Source of the DNA: Margaritifera margaritifera
Lineage: Eukaryota > Mollusca > Bivalvia > Unionida > Margaritiferidae
Length of the DNA stretch: 64,000 bases
Reading direction: 5' to 3'
NCBI GenBank assembly: GCA_029931535.1
Contig: JAQPZY010001626.1
Location: forward strand, 3,839,501-3,903,500
Positions 34,465 through 43,944 of the stretch are shown here, in pieces. The position numbers and the translations under genes were made by a program. The notes under the pieces were generated by a model. That model was not told the origin of the DNA and searched no databases. It saw only the letters and a list, made by a program, of their open reading frames with translations. Numbering within the stretch: the first letter of the stretch is position 1; every line of letters starts with the position of its first letter.

Positions 34465-34694
34465 CTGAATCTGCTAAGGTAGGCTTCTATTGTGCTGACA
34501 CCGGCCACATCTCGGAAAGCGTCCAGTTCGTCATTATCAACTTGAATCCGCCACAGGGAGATGCCATCGGTTACACAAATTATCCAGTCGCCTTCCAGAC
34601 GCGTGAAGCACATAAATTTAGCTCCTTCAGTTTCTGTTACCCTGTGTAGCTCGTCAACTTTCGCCCCTTTTACCAATTCAGATACACTTGGCAT
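34465..34694 (-). CDS. PAXX: PAXX, exon 1 (N-terminal head domain)
   Basis: From ATG at 34694-34692 (MPSVSELVKGAKVDELHRVT) the exon encodes the XRCC4-like head domain: GAKFMCFTRLEGDWIICVTD, then ISLWRIQVDNDELDAFRDVA and STIEAYLSRFR. These align with FVCY....FNLYVTD..ELW and the EDITPRFR helix of vertebrate PAXX. The exon ends AGATTCAG|GTCTAC (phase 2), a weak donor, and joins exon 2 to give a 204-codon protein, the same length as human PAXX. An in-frame upstream ATG at 34739 would add 15 residues (MYNCLRNIIIEFSLE); the inner start is preferred because of length and the hydrophobic character of the extension. Confidence 0.85.
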
Positions 34695-34809
34695 TTCTAA
34701 CGAAAATTCGATGATTATGTTCCGCAAACAATTGTACAAATACCTTCATTGTAAAGAGTCGTCAAGGGCTATAACTAACTTTCGTTGGGTATATAGTGCG
34801 AAATGAACA

Positions 34810-35150
34810 CCTTTTCGCGAAAAGGACTTACCGTCTACGAAAAGGACTGAGGATATTTTTACAAACAGTTTCAATCAATATTTCTATTTCACAAATGAAT
34901 TTAATTTGTGTATAACTCATTTTACATAGCATTTATTATTTCTTTTTAATATAAAGTGTTAAAAATGGGTCCTTTTCGCGAAAAGAACTTACTGTCTGCA
35001 AAAAGGACCCATTATATTTTTGCTAACAGCTTCAATCAATATTTCTATTTGACGAATTAAATAATTTGTGTATTAACTGATTTTACATAGCATTAAATTT
35101 ATCTTTTCACTATAAAGTGTGAAAATGGGTCCTTTTCGCGAAAAGGACCC
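34810..35150. repeat. Tandem ~160-bp units headed by CCTTTTCGCGAAAAGG palindromes, upstream of PAXX
   Basis: Palindromes sit at 34810-34825, 34971-34986 and 35131-35146. Between them each unit repeats GACTTACCGTCT(A/G)CGAAAAGGA, AACAGTTTCAATCAATATTT and TTTTACATAGCATT. The first palindrome lies about 115 bp 5' of the PAXX start codon. The third unit continues at 36063 after the inserted 912-bp element. One or two inverted units lie at 37690-37830. Confidence 0.88.
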
Positions 35151-36062
35151 AGTAGTGGTATATATACAGATTTTAGGACTTTAAAAAAAAAAAAAAAAAA
35201 ATTTTAAATATAAAAAGTAAGTCATTTTGGGACATCGCTCTTGCTCTGTCCCTCAACGCCTTAATTTTTTTATTGAAAAAATGAAAAAATAAAAAAATAA
35301 ATATGAGATTAAAATGGAACATATTTACCAAGATTTGTATAAAGATCGTGAGCTATTTGACATAAGTGATTATCCTGACAATTCTGGACTTAAATGTAAT
35401 GATAATAAAAAAAGTAATAGGCAAGTTTAAAGACGAAACTAATTTTATTCCAATAAAAGAATTTATCGGACTAAGAAGTAAGATGTACTTGATTAAAAAG
35501 AACGATGAAAAAATTAAAAGCGAGCTAAAGGAATAAAGAAAAGAATTGTGAATAATGTTATTGGATTAAATGATTATCGTGAGGCGTTAAAAGAATTAAG
35601 ACAACATTTTCAGATGACTGTGATAAGAAGCAACACGCATAAGTTAGAAACGCAGGTGGTAAACCAAATTGGATTGTCGGTGTTTGATGATAAAATATTC
35701 TGGACAGGTAGACTCGATACGTTAGCATTTGGTCATTATCAAATTACTGGAGAAAATTGCCAGGAATCAGAAGAAATTAACAAGTTCCTCAGAGAAATGG
35801 GACTAATAGATTAAAAGTGCTAATAACGCAAAATTTTGTCAAACCAATAAAAGTAATAAGTATTATTCATAATTACCTGTGGAAGTGGGTTAAGTAGTGG
35901 CATATATACAGCATGATGGCACTTTTTTACTTTTTCATTTTTTCAATATAAAAAGAAGGCGTTGAGGGACAGAGCAAGAATGATGTCTCAAAATTACTTA
36001 CTTTTTATATTGAAAAAATTAAAAAATCAAAAAGTGCAAAAATCTGTATATATACCACTACT
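35151..36062 (+). mobile_element. 912-bp TIR element carrying a DNA polymerase B tail (non-autonomous Polinton-like)
   Basis: Both ends begin AGTAGTGGTATATATACAG on their own strand, and the inverted similarity extends for about 130-140 bp (35151-35290 and 35925-36062, including CTTGCTCTGTCCCTCAACGCC). The target sequence GACCC is present on both sides (35146-35150, 36063-36067); counting the following A makes it six bases if the left terminal A is shared. Polintons start with AGT and make 6-bp duplications. The interior carries only the C-terminal end of a Polinton-type PolB (35312-35814). It is inserted in a ~160-bp repeat unit whose sequence resumes exactly at the right border. Confidence 0.82.
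35312..35814 (+). pseudogene. C-terminal fragment of Polinton-like protein-primed DNA polymerase B
   Basis: Plus-strand segments EHIYQDLYKDRELFDISDYP, VIGKFKDETNFIPIKEFIGL then RSKMYLI, and the open frame ending at 35814 (GLNDYREALKELRQHFQMTV, IRSNTHKLETQVVNQIGLSV, FDDKIFWTGRLDTLAFGHY) follow the order typical of the end of DNA_pol_B_2 enzymes of Polintons (DFS-YP; KVIGKFKDE; EFVGLRPKMY; IRS..H; ALS..DDKR; DG..TLAYGHY). Two frame changes (near 35410 and 35535) separate them. Polymerase and exonuclease catalytic motifs are all absent, so it cannot act as a polymerase. The last ORF uses a weak GTG/ATG-like start and is simply the 3' end of the ancestral gene. Confidence 0.8.
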
Positions 36063-36365
36063 GACCCAGTATGTTTTTACTAACAGTTTCAGTCAATATT
36101 TCTATTTCAGTGATAGGTGACGAACACAGGTTCGTAAAATGGCCCTATCAAATTTCTTAAATTAAGGTTATGGTCTGAATGTTTCCACTAATAGTGTTTA
36201 ATAATTGAAAATAAGTGCAAAGTTGTGGATTGGTCTGCGCTTTGAGTTCACTTTCGGCGCACACGGCTAGGGCCAGCCTCATGGAGGCAAACCGTCTTAT
36301 ATCGACACAAACTCTAGACATGTAGTTTTCGTTTAGCATTAGGTGCACGTGACCGCTCTGCGTGT

Positions 36366-36566
36366 TTACGCTTCTTCTGGTTTGGCTTTTTTTCCTGCTG
36401 AAGCTGATATGTGTACCAATCGCCTTTCGTCTCTAGAAACTACAATGCTTGTATTCGTTTTATCACCGTCGTTGAGAAATTTTCTTACTCTCCCGTCTTT
36501 CTGTTCCTGCGAAATGTCTGTCCATTGATCTATATCAATCCAGTGATGTTGAAATGTTGTGCTCAA
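36366..36566 (-). CDS. Small ORF with coding-like composition, unknown
   Basis: 66 codons starting MSTTFQHHWIDIDQWTDISQ and ending SAGKKAKPEEA with TAA, preceded by GAGCACAAC. The residues are charged, hydrophilic and evenly distributed, with less AT bias than the surroundings. No domain, splice site or polyadenylation signal was recognised. It could be a short gene, a first exon or chance. Confidence 0.3.
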   Translation of the reverse strand: MSTTFQHHWIDIDQWTDISQEQKDGRVRKFLNDGDKTNTSIVVSRDERRLVHISASAGKKAKPEEA

Positions 36567-36569
36567 CTA

Positions 36570-37140
36570 AAAATTCCCCATATCTCGAAGAGCACGACAA
36601 CGCTCAATTTTGATGAATTTAGGCAAGTCACATAATTTCCAGTTTGTTGCTGATTTCCAAATATGGTATTATTATTATAATAGAATGGTATTAAATTCAG
36701 TAAATTGGCAAATGTCATCAATAGTGCTTTAATTATAGCAGCGTTGATCAAACAGGTTTTTGCCAATTAAGGACATACTGATCAAACAAAGTATTAAACA
36801 AACTGTATTAATATGATGTTTAATTGCAGCGGCATTAATCAAACCGGTTTTGCACATTGATGGTTAGATGCTCTAGCTATTATTATTTGCAATTAAACTA
36901 ATTTAGGGCTTCTTTTTATCTTTGCTTTAGTACAGTGTACACTTTCAATAATAACGTGCATAGTGTTAAATAATACATTCTAAATTCAGCTAATGAAATA
37001 ACTTACGGTGCTCATTCTTTTAGTATACAAGGTTTATTTAGTATAAAGATAAATCTTACATAAATCTACTTTAAAAAAAAGGCATTAACATACTCAGACC
37101 AGTACATGTATGTAGAGACGAAAAAAATCTAACCAAAACA
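36570..37140. other. Unassigned intergenic stretch
   Basis: A ~70-bp block is present twice in direct orientation (around 36727-36772 and 36813-36858: TTTAATT(A/G)(T/C)AGC(A/G)GC, ATCAAAC(A/C)GGTTTT). Nothing else was seen. Confidence 0.4.
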
Positions 37141-37154
37141 TTAGCATACTGAGA

Positions 37155-37158
<4 letters not shown>

Positions 37159-37198
<40 letters not shown>
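37159..37198. repeat. (TA)n microsatellite
   Basis: About 20 TA dinucleotides. Confidence 0.95.
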
Positions 37199-37199
<1 letters not shown>

Positions 37200-37606
37200 G
37201 GAACAAAAATTAAGCACATGGCCACTGTTTTCACGATTGTTTTTCGGTGTTATTAAATGTATTGTTTCTCAATGCAATAAAGTAAACTATTTAAATTTTG
37301 CACAAAGGTGAATGACATAAACAGTCTTACATCATTTCATTTCATTATATATAACAACGCAATTATCTCGCGTAAAATCGGGGTTTGTTTCATTAAATGC
37401 AGATTTTAACGGATGAACGTACCTGGGAAATAATGAGAAAGATCATATTTTAAACAAATATAAGTATCACTTTTAAATCCAAGTCGAAACTTAATAATAT
37501 TTGACATGGTCTGAATCAGCCAAGCATTTTGGCCGAATCAGCCCGTAATTTTGGCCGGATCAACCTGGTCCGAATCAGCCTGTTCCCCCATTTTTAACAC
37601 TATATA

Positions 37607-37607
<1 letters not shown>

Positions 37608-37684
<77 letters not shown>

Positions 37685-37830
37685 ATTAAATGCTGAGTTA
37701 CTACACAAAATAATTTCATTTGTGAAATAGAAATGTTGATTGAAACTGTTAGTAAAAACATCCTCAGTCCTTTTCGTAGACGGTAAGTCCTTTTCGCGAA
37801 AAGGACCGGTCCATTTCGCGAAAGGGATTC
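37608..37830 (-). repeat. Inverted copy of the CCTTTTCGCGAAAAGG unit, with internal (TA)n
   Basis: Read on the minus strand, 37827-37570 repeats the 34810-35150 unit (palindromes at 37789-37804 and, variant, 37812-37827, then CTTACCGTCTACGAAAAGGA and AACAGTTTCAATCAACATTT). A long (TA)n tract (37608-37676) has expanded inside it. Confidence 0.85.
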
Positions 37831-38265
37831 CTTTTCGCACTTAATACCCACCCACTAACCTTTACTAATAATGAAATTAAGAATAGACCGAGGAAAGATT
37901 GATCTTCCATAAAGTTAAATACGGACAGTAACAGTCACAAAGCATACATATGACAGAACCAGGGCATCAAATAAGTAGATTTCAAAATGTTGATCAGTAG
38001 ATCGGCTTCTAAACCAGTAAATTTGTTATTGACATAAATTGTACGTGTTTTAAGGGGATTGAAAACAAAACAAATGCATTTTTTGCCATAATATGTATTC
38101 TCCATGATGACACTGAACTTCGTAGTCTTACACATATTTTACACTTTTCTGTCCCATTAAAGGGCTAGGATCTGAGTGACAATGCGTGTTGTCTTTGTAT
38201 GCTGGCATCAAAATTTCTGTGCAATCTCTCAGTCTGCTTTAACCAGTTTCATACATGTGATTCTA

Positions 38266-39250
38266 GAGGCGGTAGGACAAAAATACCGTTTTAAAGGCCG
38301 TCTACTGCACATACCGTTTAATAGTTGAAATCTACTGCTTTTGAAAAAGAAAATATTTGTTAAAAAATAATATTTTTAAACAACGTAATTTTTATGCGTT
38401 CTATTCCCACATTAAAGAAACAGCGGGAACCAATCTACTGGGGACCGGAAATGTTATACGGGTACAGTGGCTGAGTAATCGGCTTAAGAAGGCTAACACG
38501 TGTTAATTGACTGCCTTAGTGTTGTAATCTAGAGAGTTTAAGGCCAAATGCGGAATGTTGTATGAGGTGTTATAAGTAATAAAGGGATCCAAGTTGGTCC
38601 ATGATGGCTTTCGAGTCTTTTAATAAAAATCGGTCAACCTTTGGCGGAGGTGAGAAAAAAGGGAGAGACCTACCAACAAATGATTTCAGCAGAAACACTA
38701 GAGTTAGTATTTCGAGTTTTTGTAATGTTTAATTGTTATAATGTTGTTCAAGATGTTTTTAGAGGAATATTTATGGGCAGCTCATATATTTTGTGTTTAA
38801 TTCATGTCAAAATGCAGAAACATGTGCTTTCTCCCAATGATAAAAAAAAACAAAAACACCGGCTAAGAAATACGAGCCTCGGAATACATCTGAAGTCCAA
38901 CTCAGGAGCTTCGTCCTTCAGGTGAATTTAGCTTGGAGGAGTATTGGAGAGAAATAAGCAGCCTTAAACATCCAGCCGCAGGAAAACTGAAGTTTGAACT
39001 TCTTTGTAGGCTGAGCATGGTTGTTTTGTCATTGCCACTTCTAATGCTGATACAGAGAGTACATTCTCCATTCTCCACAAAATACAAAGTGATTCATGGG
39101 AAATCTGAACCAGAATACTATTGAGAGCCTGTTACGTGTGAAACTTAAAAATCACAATGAATGTCATTAGTGGTCATCAATCAATGATCTTTTGAAGGAA
39201 ACTAAAAATGCTTGTGGATTTTATTTAAAAAATCTTTGCAGTGAACTCTG
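38266..39250 (+). mobile_element. hAT-like element, copy A (internally deleted)
   Basis: From GCGGTAGGACAAAAATACCG onwards the first ~430 bp are an inverted match to 39830-40266. A shortened N-terminal coding piece (VKMQKHVLSPNDKK, near 38811) is followed directly by a hAT C-terminal dimerisation-like region (LEEYWREISSLKHPAAGKLK, then LLCRLSMVVLSLP) at 38929-39030 and NQNTIESLLRVKLKNHNECH near 39110. Frameshifts break it after LSLP. The order resembles the end of hAT transposases (FW..., LS.LA...LS.P.SNAD.ER.FS). The catalytic core is missing. Confidence 0.65.
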
Positions 39251-39456
39251 AGTTATACAACTCTTCCTTTTCAATTAATTGACAATACACTGACTGGTAT
39301 TCATTCATTATTATTGTAACAGTTTCCATCAGAATCTGAATCATGTTGAAAAATTGCTGTTTTATTATAGAATGAAGAGAATACATATTATGTCCAAAAC
39401 TCCATTTATTTTATTTTCAATCCCCTTAAAACACATTCCAGTCTTAATCAAGGCCT

Positions 39457-40266
39457 TCAAAGAGGTGTGTTTGTTACAGAAGAATCATTGCTCCTATGCG
39501 ATAGTGTCTGCATATGCCTGGTGATATAATTTCTTCCTCCATATATTATCTTAAAATCCGCTTTGCATGAAACACACAAAAGCAAACTCCGGACATTTCC
39601 TATTTGCCTGCACACACTTAAACTCTGATTTCCAAGCATTGATGAACTTGCTGTAATACTTCTTAGCTGGTACTTTTTTTAGCATCGGGAGAAAGCACAT
39701 GTTTCAGCATTTTGACATCAATTGACCAAACAAACAAACAAACAAAAAATTAAAAAAATAAACCAACATAATATTCCTCTTACAAAAATAAAAATACTCA
39801 AGTGTTTGTGCCAAAATAATTTGTTGGTCGGTCTCTCCTTTTTACCTCACCTATGCCAAAGGTGGGCCAATTTTCATCAAAGACTCAAAAACCATGATGG
39901 ACTCCCTCGAAGGCCTTTATTACTTATAACACCGTAAGAAACATCTCGCCTTTGGCTTAATTAAACTCTCCAAATTACAACAATAGGGTAATCAATTTAC
40001 AGCTTGTTGTGTCCACATGTTAGCCGTTGTTTAACAAATCCAATTACTTAGCATGCATTATTGTACCAGTCGTTGCATTGCTGGAATAATTCTGGTCCCC
40101 AGTAGAATGTCTTTAGCTGGTTTCTGTAATGTGTGGATAGAATTCATAAAAATACCATTTTCAAAACAAATTTCAAAATAAAAAAAAATCTTTTCATTTT
40201 CAAAAGCAGCATAAAACGGGATGTGCAGTAGATGGTTTTTAAAACGGTATTTTTATCCTACCCCTG
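39457..40266 (-). mobile_element. hAT-like element, copy B (N-terminal half, BED-type finger)
   Basis: The outer end on the minus strand begins CAGGGGTAGGATAAAAATAC, a hAT-style CAGGGG terminus. Near 39715 the coding part starts (MLKHVLSPDAKK in shifting frames). The 60-codon ORF 39639-39457 contains a BED/ZBED-type finger: CVSCKADFKIIYGG then ITRHMQTLSH (CxxC...HxxxxxH). No catalytic domain follows; the copy stops at about 39450 and faces copy A. Confidence 0.65.
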
Positions 40267-40920
40267 GTTGAATCACATGTATGTCCAAGTATCATCCATT
40301 TTTGTCCTACCACTGGTTGAATTACATGTATGACCAAGTATCATCCATTGTCCTACCATTGGTTGAATCACATGTATGTCCAAGTATCATCCATTTTTGT
40401 CCTACCACTGGTTGAATCACATGTATGTCCAAGTATCATCCATTGTCCTACCATTGGTTGAATCACATGTATGTCCAAGTATCATCCATTTTTGTCCTAC
40501 CACTGGTTGAATCACATGTATGTCCAAGTATCATCCATTGTCCTACCATTGGTTGAATCACATGTATATCCAAGTATCATCCATTTTTGTCCTACCATTG
40601 GTTGAATCACATGTATGTCCAAGTATCATCCATTGTCCTACCATTGGTTGAATCACATGTATGTCCAAGTATCATCCATTTTTGTCCTACCACTGGTTGA
40701 ATCACATGTATGTCCAAGTATCATCCATTGTCCTACCATTGGTTGAATCACACGTATGATCAAGTATCATCCATTGTCCTACCACTCGCTGAATCACATG
40801 TATGTCAAAGTATCATCCATTTTGTCCTACCACTGGCTGAATCGCATGTATGTCGAAGTATCATCCATTACTGTCCTACCACTGGTTGAATCACATGTAT
40901 GTCCAAGTATCATCCATTTC
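40261..40920. repeat. ~46/50-bp satellite adjoining the hAT-like terminus, about 14 copies
   Basis: The unit is CCTACCA(C/T)TGGTTGAATCA then CATGTATGTCCAAGTATCAT and CCATT(TTTGT). Two length classes alternate, with and without TTTG. The array begins directly at the CAGGGGTAGGA end of copy B, and a single inverted unit (CATACATGTGATTC..GGTAGGACAAAAAT) flanks copy A at 38250-38284. Confidence 0.92.
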
Positions 40921-42050
40921 TGGCCTTGATATACAGTATCGTTCAGCCTAAAACATAATATCCTTTTCTTCCATCAAATGGAAGGGTTCTTCACCAATAA
41001 ACAAACAAACAAAACAAAAAATTCTTGAGGTAGATACTTTGTAAATAAAATGGATAACAAAACTGAGCATAAGGCAAATACTTTTCATAATGCTAACATG
41101 AAAACTGCCAAACTTGAAAATATAATCCACCAACAAAGTTCTATCTACTGAGCTTAACCCACTCCTTTTCTTTAATTTTTGCTTTTTGGGACAATTTTTC
41201 ACCAACACCAGCTTCAAGTTATCATTATATAAATTAAAATATTTAAAAAGTTAAATATAATTTAGATTATCAAACATGTAAAGCAAGGCAACTTCAATGG
41301 CAAGGCAACTTCAATGGCTTGCCATCAAGAATCTGATTGCTTTTCATGTTGCAAGGCAACTTCAATGGCTTGCCATCAAGAATCTGACTGCTTTTCAAGT
41401 ATCTGGCTACTCACATATATTTTTAGAAAATATAAACAATTTTGATGAAGCAAGAAATTAAACAGCACAGAATCCAACATGGTACACTACGAAATAGTCA
41501 GATGCATACCCGAAGTTAAACAGAAATCATACTGTTTTCCTTGCTGACAAATATTTCCATATCACCAGCGTAAGAATTCTGTGGAATATTATGTCTGGCC
41601 TGCTCTGCTGCTCTGCTGGTGCATAATCTAACAAAAGTCCCTTGATTGGACTGATGCTCTACTGGCCAAAAAGATTTGGTAGGAATTCCTAAGAAAACGT
41701 GAAGTTTGAAGTTCCCTTCTTTGTTTCTGTTTTTAACTACTGAGTATTGAAACCATGAGCTATTCTTGAGAAACTCCAATGTACCCAATTAGTTAAATAG
41801 ATACTTTCTTATACAGTATAATAAAGTAACAACAAGATTTTTAAGATGGCTACCATGGTGGGCACAATTTTCATTTAGGACCAATCAGACCTCAGGATAA
41901 AAGTGTATGCCACATTTCATGACTCTTCTTGTTACTTCAGGAGGAGTAACAATAACAACAACTTACATCAGATGATGGACAACAGGCACATTACTTTCAC
42001 ATAAGCTTTTCAGACTTTGACCAGCAAAGCTAAAGACCAAGTATGCTCAC
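40921..42050. other. Intergenic stretch with short direct repeats
   Basis: A 51-bp block (GCAAGGCAACTTCAATGGCT and following) occurs twice at 41298-41400, with an extra partial unit before it. 41836-41960 contains one AAGATGGCTACCAT-type unit of the family arrayed at 61-64 kb. No gene was recognised. Confidence 0.5.
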
Positions 42051-42177
42051 TAGAACTAATAAAGTATGTTGCAATTACCTACTTTTTATGTACTAGAGCT
42101 AATAAAGTATGTTGCAATTACCTACTTTTTATGTACTAGAGCTTATAAAGTATGTTGCAATTACCTACTTTTTATGA
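42050..42177. repeat. 42-bp tandem repeat, three copies
   Basis: The unit is ACTAGAGCTAATAAAGTATG followed by TTGCAATTACCTACTTTTTATGT. Confidence 0.9.
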
Positions 42178-42179
42178 GT

Positions 42180-43150
42180 AATCAAAGTATTGAGAATACA
42201 GATAGCTTGAAGGTTCTGATAATACTAGATTAAACTGGATCAAAGGGATAAATATAACCAAGGAGATATTTATAACCATGTTTCTGTTTTATTATCATAA
42301 ACAAATACAATTTTTCCTGTAAATACATGTAATATATATTTGTAAATGTTTCAAGTCTTTTCTTTTCTTTATCTCATAACAAACAATTGAATAAACATCA
42401 GTAAGTTTTTTTTATAGAAAAATCTTGAAACAATTACCTTTGATGAACATTTTCTATTGAAATGGTTCTATATTGCTTGAAGTGCTATGCAGATAGTGTC
42501 AAACTACATGATGCTTAAATGTTTTGTTTTAAAAATTAAGAAAATTATTGAATGTTTTAGTGAATTTTTTGCAGTTTAGAGAGGGAGGTAACCAACTGAC
42601 TAATCACTTTCTCTCTGGATCAGAATCTAATTTATGTCCCTTTACATATTTTCACTGACTTTTAAGGTCAAAAGGCCAGAAAGGCTAAATATAGAAAGTG
42701 TATTATTGTTAGACACAAAAACTATTCGTCGAACCGTAGTAGACAGGATGCCATAGACTTTGTGGGATGAAATCCCTCAGAGTAAAAAAGAGTTGTCTTC
42801 AAAATCCATATAAATTTCTTTCCTGCAACAATGCTGCAGTGTCCTTAATAACACAATACCAAATGACTCCTGTGATGGCCTCTGACTTTCTGAAAACACC
42901 ATTGATGGCAATATTTCACCATCACCGACATACTTATCTTCAAATATCTAATCATAATCTATTTATGGAAACAGAAAATCCAGTAACTTCATTAAAATGC
43001 CCTCTAATTATAAATCTCCTCAGTATACCACTGCCCTTCATATAATGCAATCCCATTAATTGGTCAATGCTATGTAATTTATTTTACTTTATTTTAGTTG
43101 TTGACTCATGAAAACCAATTAATTTTTGATGTTACATAATCAAATACTAT
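42180..43150. other. Intergenic stretch, nothing recognised
   Basis: The 92-codon ORF at 42767-43045 has no domain, poor coding bias and no context. Confidence 0.35.
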
Positions 43151-43159
43151 ATATTTTGG

Positions 43160-43942
43160 ACTTTAAAGCACTATCAGGCATAGTTTAGAACATCTCTCAG
43201 TATAAAGCACTATCATGCATTGTTTAGAACATCCCTCAGTATAAAGCACTATCAGGCATTGTTTAAAACATCCCTCAGTATAAAGCACTATCAAACTTGT
43301 TTAGAACATCCCTCAGCATAAAGCACTATCAGGCATTGCTTAGAACATCCCTCAGTATAAAGCACTATCAGGCATTGTTTAGAACATCCCTCAGTATAAA
43401 GCACTATCAGGCTTATTTAGAACATCCCTCAGTATAAAGCACTATCAGGCATTGTTTAGAACATCCCTCAGTATAAAGCACAATCAGGCATTGTTTAGAA
43501 CATCCCTCAGTATAAAGCACTATCAGGCATTGTTTAGAACATCCCTCAGTATAAAGCACTATCAGGCATTGTTTAGAACATCCCTCAGTATAAAGCACTA
43601 TCAGGCTTGTTTAGAACATCCCTCAGTATAAAGCACTATCAGGCTTGTTTAGAACATCCCTCAGTATAAAGCACTATCAGGCTTGTTTAGAACATCCCTC
43701 AGTATAAAGCACTATCAGGCATTGTTTAGAACATCCCTCAGTATAAAGCACTATCAGGCTTGTTTAGAACATCCCTCAGTATAAAGCACTATTAGGCTTG
43801 TTTAGAACATCCCTCAGTATAAAGCACTATCAGGCATTGTTTAGAACATCCCTCAGTATAAAGCACTATCAGGCATTGTTTAGAACATCCCTCAGTATAA
43901 AGCACTATCAGGCTTGTTTAGAACATCCCTCAGTATAAAGCA
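43160..43942. repeat. 37/39-bp satellite, about 20 copies
   Basis: The unit is AAAGCACTATCAGGCATTGT followed by TTAGAACATCCCTCAGTAT. A two-base shorter class (CAGGCTTG) is interspersed. Where 39-bp units are consecutive, the minus strand stays open and repeats LYTEGCSKQCLIV; this is not a gene. Confidence 0.95.
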
Positions 43943-43944
43943 CC

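Noticed and set aside
37538..37851. Minus-strand ORFs of 83-100 codons
   Set aside because: They are created by a (TA)n tract (YIYIYI) inside the palindrome repeat.
43413..43598. Minus-strand ORF with repeated LYTEGCSKQCLIV
   Set aside because: It is a by-product of the 39-bp satellite; adjacent 37-bp units break the frame.
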